Shown in pieces: positions 1-4,561 of a stretch of DNA of 6,874 nucleotides. Within the stretch, counting starts at the first letter, position 1. Each line of letters opens with the position of its first letter. The stretch comes from Chlamydiota bacterium. GTDB lineage: Bacteria; Chlamydiota; Chlamydiia; Chlamydiales; Criblamydiaceae. The stretch is from assembly GCA_021772365.1 (NCBI GenBank), contig JAJFMC010000120.1:1-6874 (forward strand), read 5' to 3'. Both the position numbers and the translations under genes were made by a program. The notes under the pieces were generated by a model. It was not told the DNA's origin, did not search any database, and was given only the letters and a program-made list of their open reading frames with translations.

Positions 1-2208
1 CTTCAGGATTATGCCAAAGGGATTCATACGATCCATCAAGCTGGATATATCCATGGAAATATCAAACCCGCGAGTTTGCTACTCAAACCTGACACTAGCA
101 CGAACTGTGGAGTGATAGGCAACTTGGAGATGCTTGTAGAAGTTGACGACAACAAAAAGCAACCTCTTGTTCAAGGAAAAGGGAAAGATGGCAAACCAGG
201 ATTTTTTCCCGATGGCCGCCCAAAAATGTGCAGTCCAAAATACCTAGGAAATAAAAAATATCTGCCTCCTGAATGTTTCAATAGCGGCAAAGAGCCTTTA
301 TCACAAAAAGGAGATATTTGGTCATTCGCGATCACAGCTTGGCAGTATCTATATGGTGAAGATTCAGATGATTTTCCATTTCCTATTAACGACACTTCCC
401 TCATTCCTGAAATTAACAAAGAGACTATCAACGAGTTAATAGATAAATGCATGCCTCAGCCCAAAACTATGCAAGAGTATAGTTTGCAGCTACTAATCAG
501 ACGTTGTCTAATACTTGATCCAACTAAACGTATGAACAGTTCCGAACTTGTCATGGACATCGAATGTGTGAAGCGCCGACCACCGGTAACATATACGCCC
601 TATAACGCTCCTCCTTTATCGCTGAACGACCTATTCCAGCCTTTCAGAAAATTTGAAGCAGATGGAATGGGTACTCGCTCTGGTGGACAAGTTGTTCGTA
701 CCTTGCGGAAAACTAAATCGTATTTACAGCTTCCCGGAAATTCCGTTGGGCACCGTAGCTTACCTCCCGGACTATTCGAGCTTTTTTGTGAACAAGGAAA
801 ACTAAAATCACATATCGAAAAATTTGAAAAACGTATTGATGACCTATTAGAAAAACAGTCTCAGTCCATCGAAAGTCTCAAGGATGCTGAAGAAGGACTC
901 AAACAAACATTTCGAGTGATCGAAAAACTTGTACGAATTTTTGAGAAATTCAATCCCACACATGCAGAGATATTGGAAAGTCAGCATGATAGTCTTAATG
1001 AGTCGTGTGAAAAACTCCACAATCTGACTATAAAACTTCTGAATATCGCTGTCACTGATGCTGCAGGCCTTACCTATAAACATATAAAACAGTACCGCAA
1101 TATTCTGAAACAAAAGGCAAAGGTCTATAAACAACCTCTTGGATTTCTTGATGAAACGCAACTCAATCAGCCGATTTCTTTCCATTTCGATAAGGGTAGT
1201 GAAGAAGGTCTTGAACATCCTGTAACATACGACCCCATCAACAAAAATTTAGTTGTTCATGTCAAAAAAAGAGGTTTTAGAAAAAAGGAGCTTGGAAAAG
1301 GGGCTGTCAAATCCGTCCACGAAGGGGTGACGTTAAAAGAAAACACAATTGGAAAAACTGCCGATGTTGTGATGAGACTCGATTCATTCGATGTTGTCGA
1401 AGAACGCCTCAAACATCTGTTTGCCAACTGCCCCTATATTGAAGATCCCGCTGAAGCATTGACCGTTTACGATAAAGAAGAAATCCCCAGTATGTGGAAA
1501 AATAAAAAAAATCTGGAAGCCTCTGAAATCATAGAGATCAAAAAAACCGCTGAAAAAACCACTGTTAGAAAATTGGCTTTTTTTCCACCTTTATATTTTT
1601 CATCACTAGGAGGTGTCTCTTACCGAAAAGGAAATGACAGAGACATTTCTCTTCTAGTTTCTTTATTCGGTAACATTGCTACAGGCCTAGCTGTTATGCA
1701 CGAAAGAGGCTATATCCATCGAGATATTAAACCGGGAAATGTCCTTATAAAAAAAACAGTAACTGACGATAAAACCCTATTTTTAGGTGTTCTCGCAGAT
1801 TTAGGAGAAGCCGTTTACGTAGGCCCATCCGGCATCCTTCCCAACAACCAGCCGATGTCGGGAACAAAACACTACAACTCTCCGGAAGTATGTTATCCTA
1901 ACGGTCATGATAAACACCAAAATCAATCCTTTGCATCAGACGTTTGGGCATTTGGTATCACTATGTGCCAAGCACTATACGGAAGCAGTGGACGTGATAT
2001 CCCCTTCTTAGACAGTAGTAGCAGAATCCACATATTCTCCCAACTGAAGGAACTGACTCAAGACGACGTTCATGACACTTTAAACAGCCGTTTTCCTAAA
2101 AACTGTAGTAGTGCTCAGGAGAATGTCAATACACTTATCAAAGAGTGTCTTATGATTGATCCAAACGAGCGTCCGAATGCAATTCAACTGGCTGAAAGAT
2201 TAAAATAA
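1..2208 (+). CDS. Tandem protein kinase-like protein (pseudokinase plus kinase domain), 5' end outside window
   Basis: The frame is open from base 1, so the true start lies upstream; 735 residues are visible, numbered here from base 1. Domain A (about 1-190, N-lobe missing) has HGN at 18-20 in place of HRD, NLE at 41-43 in place of DFG, PPE at 89-91 (APE position), the conserved Asp in DIW at 105 and an Arg at 177. Loss of both catalytic motifs makes it a likely pseudokinase. Residues 258-355 are charged and heptad-like, a probable coiled coil. Domain B (about 427-735) has a glycine loop (LGKGAVKSV, 431-439), HRDIKPGN with D575, DLG at 600-602, SPE at 627-629, SDVW with D647 and R724. The VAIK position reads VVMR, with Arg459 for Lys. 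The family phosphorylates Ser/Thr on proteins; substrates are unknown. The domains share matching phrases (GYIH..IKP, W.F.IT..Q.LYG, LI..CL..DP..R), which suggests internal duplication. No signal peptide or membrane segment is visible. Stop is TAA at 2206-2208. Kinase family is confident; activity is not. Confidence 0.85.
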   Translation, partial: LQDYAKGIHTIHQAGYIHGNIKPASLLLKPDTSTNCGVIGNLEMLVEVDDNKKQPLVQGKGKDGKPGFFPDGRPKMCSPKYLGNKKYLPPECFNSGKEPLSQKGDIWSFAITAWQYLYGEDSDDFPFPINDTSLIPEINKETINELIDKCMPQPKTMQEYSLQLLIRRCLILDPTKRMNSSELVMDIECVKRRPPVTYTPYNAPPLSLNDLFQPFRKFEADGMGTRSGGQVVRTLRKTKSYLQLPGNSVGHRSLPPGLFELFCEQGKLKSHIEKFEKRIDDLLEKQSQSIESLKDAEEGLKQTFRVIEKLVRIFEKFNPTHAEILESQHDSLNESCEKLHNLTIKLLNIAVTDAAGLTYKHIKQYRNILKQKAKVYKQPLGFLDETQLNQPISFHFDKGSEEGLEHPVTYDPINKNLVVHVKKRGFRKKELGKGAVKSVHEGVTLKENTIGKTADVVMRLDSFDVVEERLKHLFANCPYIEDPAEALTVYDKEEIPSMWKNKKNLEASEIIEIKKTAEKTTVRKLAFFPPLYFSSLGGVSYRKGNDRDISLLVSLFGNIATGLAVMHERGYIHRDIKPGNVLIKKTVTDDKTLFLGVLADLGEAVYVGPSGILPNNQPMSGTKHYNSPEVCYPNGHDKHQNQSFASDVWAFGITMCQALYGSSGRDIPFLDSSSRIHIFSQLKELTQDDVHDTLNSRFPKNCSSAQENVNTLIKECLMIDPNERPNAIQLAERLK

Positions 2209-3138
2209 AGCCCAAAAAATGAACACTTCGAGTGCATAAAGACCAAAGACGAATAGTGTACCTAACAAGTTGCTCAAAGGGATAGAGTTGCCCTCAGGAG
2301 ATAGCCACCATCCTAGGCCTTTTATCGCTATGGGCATCATCAGCCAAGTCACTATCGAAACGCTGAGAGCATTTGCAAAAAACGTCGATAGAGAGAGTCC
2401 TAGACTATCGATATAGGGATTAAGGAACTGAATTTCCAAAACGACTATGGGAAAAAGAACCAAAAGAACAATCATCGCTTGCTTCCAGTTTGGCGGTGCC
2501 GTACCTGATTCTGAAATATTAGAGAACCATCCTGCATAAGGAGAAATGACCGTGTGTTGTTCGAGTGAGTCGACAAGTGCTTCAGACCCTTTTAATACAT
2601 CTCTCCTTTCAGGAGAAGCCAGCCATTTTTCGAGGTGTTCATTTGTGTCAAATTGTAGTAAAGTAATCCAGTTTCTCCCCCGTCCATCATTTGGAGATTG
2701 TACGTATGCGCCTCTGAAACCAGGAAATTTTGCTTCCATTTGATGAATGCTAGCCATCCATTCTCGAAACTCCATCTCCCTCCCAGGATTAACTCGTGTC
2801 ACAATCACTTCTGTTACACCATAATCACCTTCGTCTATTTTAGATAAAATCCGCTTAATCGTTTCCCTTTTCGCAATTTCATTAAGTTCATTCATCAACA
2901 GTTGATGCTCATTCGACCCTTGCCATATTTGCAGGGAGCTTTTATCACGAAATCTCTGTGTAATGACCCATTCATCATTTTTTGTTGTCGAAATAGAAAT
3001 CTCAATACTGACAAACCCCGAAAAGGAGGCTACTACGGCATTCAAACGTTTCTTCCAATCTAGAAAAACATCTTCACACCCAATTCTAGGGGATACACTA
3101 ATAGTGAAGATTACTTCTTTATTAACAGATAAACCCAT
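2200..3138 (-). CDS. Two-domain ABM (antibiotic biosynthesis monooxygenase-type) protein with C-terminal membrane segments
   Basis: The product has 312 residues from ATG at 3138. Two ferredoxin-like ABM repeats are seen at about 8-100 and 108-197. The second has the typical pattern VTRVNPGRE (113-121), EFREWM, a FPGFRGAYV strand (138-146), WITLLQF (157-163) and HLEKWLASPER (168-178). A connector with GWF (203-205) and APPNWK (214-219) leads to hydrophobic segments at about 218-240, 250-272 and 287-312. The connector plus the first two segments match the membrane-bound ABM family (COG3224 type), whose members usually end near the WLSP-like motif seen here at 278-281; this protein adds a third hydrophobic stretch. 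The ABM domains should be cytosolic because no signal peptide precedes them. ABM folds include quinol monooxygenases and heme-degrading enzymes, but many members have no known reaction, so no substrate is assigned. It lies 9 nt downstream of the deaminase gene and is probably co-transcribed with it. A TTG at 3141 is an alternative start, less likely because it sits only 2 nt from the ribosome binding site. Confidence 0.85.
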   Translation of the reverse strand: MGLSVNKEVIFTISVSPRIGCEDVFLDWKKRLNAVVASFSGFVSIEISISTTKNDEWVITQRFRDKSSLQIWQGSNEHQLLMNELNEIAKRETIKRILSKIDEGDYGVTEVIVTRVNPGREMEFREWMASIHQMEAKFPGFRGAYVQSPNDGRGRNWITLLQFDTNEHLEKWLASPERRDVLKGSEALVDSLEQHTVISPYAGWFSNISESGTAPPNWKQAMIVLLVLFPIVVLEIQFLNPYIDSLGLSLSTFFANALSVSIVTWLMMPIAIKGLGWWLSPEGNSIPLSNLLGTLFVFGLYALEVFIFWALF

Positions 3139-3143
3139 CAATT

Positions 3144-3149
3144 CACCCT
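3144..3149 (-). promoter_or_regulatory. Ribosome binding site of the ABM gene, overlapping the deaminase stop
   Basis: On the minus strand AGGGTG lies 5 nt before the ATG at 3138 and shares its AGG with the upstream TAG stop codon (3150-3148). The overlap suggests translational coupling, with ribosomes finishing the deaminase re-initiating on this gene. The spacing favours ATG at 3138 over the TTG at 3141. Confidence 0.6.
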
Positions 3150-3633
3150 AGTATTGTGCTCGATCAGGCATTTCAGAAAACTCTTTCCATACAGCTACAG
3201 CTTCGGGACGAGAAATTTGTGTGAAAGTGATGTCTCGATCGCTGGGATCTTTTCTAAGTTCCTCAAGAATATTGATATCGGCAAATCCACCGTATTCAAG
3301 AGCATCTTTAGTTGTTGAGGCATAGTAGATATGGCGTATATGTGCCCAATATGCTGCTGATAAACACATTGGACAACATTCGGCACTAGTATACATAACA
3401 CACCCTTCTAAGTGCGGTGTCCCCAGTACTTTACATGCATCTCTGATTGCATGGATTTCCGCATGCCACGTAGGGTCATGGTTTTTGATGACCTGATTAT
3501 ACCCCTCGCTGATGATGACTCCGTCTTTGACGATGACGGCACCGAAAACACCGCCACTTTTCTCTTCTATAGAGGCCTTTCTACTGAGCTCGATGGCTCG
3601 GTGAATAAACTCTTCATGCTTATTGGAATTCAT
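3148..3633 (-). CDS. guaD: Guanine deaminase-like zinc deaminase (CMP/dCMP deaminase fold)
   Basis: The product has 161 residues from ATG at 3633. The zinc site is complete: HAE (H57, catalytic E59) and the CPMC motif (C87, C90). N-terminal GAVIVKDG (31-38) and HDPTWHAEI are typical of the family. Several features fit guanine deaminase of the Bacillus GuaD type rather than tRNA adenosine deaminase TadA: the sequence after the second zinc motif (YWAHIRHIYYAS), GGFAD at 115-119 with an Asp at the place used for substrate recognition, and a chain ending in Tyr161, as in GuaD where the C-terminal Tyr reaches the partner's active site. Length (about 156 in Bacillus) also fits. The expected reaction is guanine to xanthine plus ammonia in purine salvage or catabolism, in the cytosol, usually as a dimer. 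The residue before C87 is Cys (CCPMC) where Pro is usual; the zinc ligands are unaffected. A related cytosine or pterin deaminase activity cannot be excluded. It is the first gene of an operon with the ABM gene. Confidence 0.8.
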   Translation of the reverse strand: MNSNKHEEFIHRAIELSRKASIEEKSGGVFGAVIVKDGVIISEGYNQVIKNHDPTWHAEIHAIRDACKVLGTPHLEGCVMYTSAECCPMCLSAAYWAHIRHIYYASTTKDALEYGGFADINILEELRKDPSDRDITFTQISRPEAVAVWKEFSEMPDRAQY

Positions 3634-3637
3634 CATC

Positions 3638-3644
3638 CCTCCTT
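3638..3644 (-). promoter_or_regulatory. Ribosome binding site of the deaminase gene
   Basis: AAGGAGG on the minus strand is followed by G and then ATGATG. The first ATG (3636) is only 1 nt from the site and the second (3633) is 4 nt away, so 3633 is the better start. An upstream TTG at 3660 would add eight residues but would place this site inside the gene. Confidence 0.7.
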
Positions 3645-3700
3645 GGATAACTACTGACAATCAAGATGCTAGAATTAAACAACTCTTAGGGCAGTTGGAT

Positions 3701-3710
3701 AGATATATCT
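3701..3710. promoter_or_regulatory. 10-bp palindrome at the expected transcription start
   Basis: AGATATATCT is a perfect palindrome placed just after the -10 box of the deaminase-ABM promoter, across the expected start point. That is a usual place for a repressor operator. In such AT-rich DNA it may be chance, so this is a candidate only. Confidence 0.2.
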
Positions 3711-3712
3711 TA

Positions 3713-3742
3713 TATATAGGTCGAACGTTGAAGAACTGTCAA
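3713..3742 (-). promoter_or_regulatory. Sigma70-type promoter of the deaminase-ABM operon
   Basis: On the minus strand a perfect -35 box TTGACA (3742-3737) is followed after 18 bp by TATATA (3718-3713), a good -10 box in an AT run. A T-rich tract lies just upstream of the -35 box. Transcription would begin near 3706, giving a leader of roughly 70 nt before the ATG at 3633. No other promoter of this quality was seen before the deaminase gene. Confidence 0.65.
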
Positions 3743-3768
3743 TACCAAAAAAAGCTCCATACAGGGAC

Positions 3769-3805
3769 AAAAAAAAATGACCCATAACGCTAAATTATGG
3801 ATCAT
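3769..3805 (-). terminator. Intrinsic terminator of the 120-residue protein gene
   Basis: An inverted repeat with arms 3777-3787 and 3795-3805 (CCATAA/TTATGG extended by ATGA/TCAT, one C/A mismatch) has a 7-nt loop. On the minus strand it is followed directly by a run of nine T (3777-3769, the first also pairing in the stem). It lies about 47 nt after the TAA of the gene at 3852-4214 and before the next promoter, so it separates that gene from the deaminase operon. Read on the plus strand the following sequence is only loosely T-rich. Confidence 0.75.
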
Positions 3806-3851
3806 CTTCATTATTATTTTTATTTTTATTATCCAATCAGAGGATGCATTA

Positions 3852-4214
3852 TTATATTAATAGTAGTGGAAACAGGGCCAGAAATCCTAAAGCAATCAAA
3901 CTTATCGTCAGAATCGCTGCAAAGCCTCCACCTCCACCGAGATAAGAGTAGCTTCTTGTTGTAGAGGTTGGAACATACGTCGTAGTGTGATGTGTCGGAA
4001 CGTACGTCGTTGAATAATCTTTTCTTGTTCCTGGTACCACGTGTGAACTCTGAAATACAGAACTCATTCGAGACGAACTAACAGAAGGTGTGTAACTAGT
4101 GTTGTTTCTTCTGCCGACAGGCACATGAGCACCTCTGAAAGGCGCATGACCTCCTCGACCAAAGTTTGTGTTTAATCTAGTTCCTGGGATCACATGAGCA
4201 TTTGGGTTTACCAT
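3852..4214 (-). CDS. Hypothetical repeat protein with Gly5 hinge and C-terminal membrane segment
   Basis: The product has 120 residues from ATG at 4214, with AAGGAG 7 nt upstream; stop is TAA at 3854-3852. I do not recognise a family. Residues 1-92 are polar, rich in Ser, Thr, Gly, Arg and His, and look disordered. They hold two copies of HV(I/V)PGTR (7-13 and 58-64), a looser third (HVPVGRR, 30-36) and two copies of TTYVPT (69-74 and 78-83). Five glycines (93-97) lead into a single hydrophobic segment (98-120) ending at the C-terminus without charged residues. There is no N-terminal signal, so the layout resembles a tail-anchored protein with its body in the cytosol; alternatively it could be a secreted protein that inserts in a membrane. 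No cysteine is present. The gene stands alone between a terminator and a divergent intergenic region. A good ribosome site and matching terminator make it a convincing real gene despite unknown function. Confidence 0.75.
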   Translation of the reverse strand: MVNPNAHVIPGTRLNTNFGRGGHAPFRGAHVPVGRRNNTSYTPSVSSSRMSSVFQSSHVVPGTRKDYSTTYVPTHHTTTYVPTSTTRSYSYLGGGGGFAAILTISLIALGFLALFPLLLI

Positions 4215-4221
4215 CTTCTTT

Positions 4222-4227
4222 CTCCTT
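4222..4227 (-). promoter_or_regulatory. Ribosome binding site of the 120-residue protein gene
   Basis: AAGGAG on the minus strand ends 7 nt before the ATG at 4214, an ideal distance. It supports both the start choice and the reality of this unrecognised gene. Confidence 0.8.
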
Positions 4228-4238
4228 TACTATTGAGT

Positions 4239-4279
4239 TTTTCTTAAAGCCACAATGTGAAGCATTGGCATTAAGAAAA
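4239..4279. repeat. Long imperfect inverted repeat in the leader of the 120-residue gene
   Basis: Outer arms TTTTCTTAA (4239-4247) and TTAAGAAAA (4271-4279) pair over 9 bp. Inner arms CAATG (4253-4257) and CATTG (4263-4267) pair over 5 bp around a 5-nt loop, with a few unpaired bases between. It lies 25-65 bp before the ATG at 4214. No T run follows it on the minus strand, so it is not a standard terminator. It may be a leader RNA hairpin or a protein site. Confidence 0.4.
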
Positions 4280-4326
4280 GATTAAGGAAATATAAATTGT
4301 CATTAACGAAATGAAATCCCCCCTCA

Positions 4327-4339
4327 TGAAACTGTTTCA
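4327..4339. repeat. Short dyad TGAAAC-T-GTTTCA
   Basis: Two 6-bp half sites lie around a single central base in the middle of the divergent intergenic region. The symmetry fits a dimeric regulator, but no promoter box was placed next to it. Confidence 0.3.
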
Positions 4340-4350
4340 AATGCTCAATT

Positions 4351-4373
4351 GGTTGAAGGTTTGAAATTCAACC
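4351..4373. repeat. Dyad GGTTGAA-N9-TTCAACC
   Basis: Two perfect 7-bp arms (4351-4357 and 4367-4373) flank a 9-nt spacer. The spacer begins with a near copy of the left arm (GGTTTGAA). No T run follows on either strand, so an operator is more likely than a terminator. It is about 115 bp upstream of the rightward promoter. Confidence 0.35.
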
Positions 4374-4487
4374 TATAGAGATCATGATTCAAAATTTGGG
4401 ATTTTATATTAAATATTTATTTGAATACATGGAATATTCATCTGTTTCTACAGTGTTGTCAAATTCCCATGTTTAAAAAAATTTATA

Positions 4488-4516
4488 TTGATGTTAAATC
4501 CTCATTCAACTATGAT
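4488..4516 (+). promoter_or_regulatory. Sigma70-type promoter of the large unknown gene
   Basis: TTGATG (4488-4493, 4 of 6 consensus) and TATGAT (4511-4516, 5 of 6) are exactly 17 bp apart. Transcription would begin near 4523 and give a leader of about 40 nt before the ATG at 4562. It is the best promoter-like pair in front of this gene. Confidence 0.55.
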
Positions 4517-4550
4517 GCCGATACTTTTTGACTTTGAATATTTCCATCGG

Positions 4551-4555
4551 GGAGG
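4551..4555 (+). promoter_or_regulatory. Ribosome binding site of the large unknown gene
   Basis: GGAGG within a purine-rich GGGGAGGGG run lies 6 nt before the ATG at 4562. This fixes the start codon and supports a strongly translated gene. Confidence 0.85.
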
Positions 4556-4561
4556 GGATAA

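Larger units (their letters stand above)
4215..4561. other. Divergent intergenic region, AT-rich, with three dyads
   Basis: This 347-bp stretch separates the 120-residue gene (leftward) from the large unknown gene (rightward). It has no credible open frame. It holds the ribosome binding sites of both genes, one good rightward promoter (4488-4516) and three inverted repeats (4239-4279, 4327-4339, 4351-4373). No convincing leftward promoter was found. The segment 4391-4490 is very AT-rich and shows no further structure that I can support. Confidence 0.7.

Noticed and set aside
76..78. TTG as the start of the kinase gene
   Set aside because: The frame is open from base 1, and the residues just before it (GYIHGNIKP) belong to the kinase catalytic loop, so the gene begins upstream of the window.
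171..452. Minus-strand open frame of 93 codons
   Set aside because: It lies fully inside the kinase gene on the opposite strand, has no ribosome site noted and reads as a shadow.
847..1218. Minus-strand open frame of 123 codons
   Set aside because: Antisense to the coiled-coil region; its Phe-rich translation is what reversed Glu/Lys codons give.
2224..2234. Small hairpin CACT-TCG-AGTG near the convergent gene ends as a terminator
   Set aside because: The stem is only 4 bp and it lies within the ABM coding region; the T run on the minus strand is also upstream of that gene's stop.
2546..3151. Plus-strand open frames inside the ABM gene
   Set aside because: They are antisense to a gene with clear domain matches and show no recognisable motifs.
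3195..3657. Other frames overlapping the deaminase gene on both strands
   Set aside because: The zinc-site motifs fix the coding frame; the other frames have no support.
3634..3660. Longer deaminase starting at TTG 3660, or start at ATG 3636
   Set aside because: The strong AAGGAGG site at 3644-3638 would fall inside the longer version and is too close to 3636; ATG 3633 has the better spacing.
3806..3836. T-rich tract as a plus-strand terminator tail
   Set aside because: The run is interrupted and no rightward gene ends before it; the hairpin is better explained as the leftward terminator.
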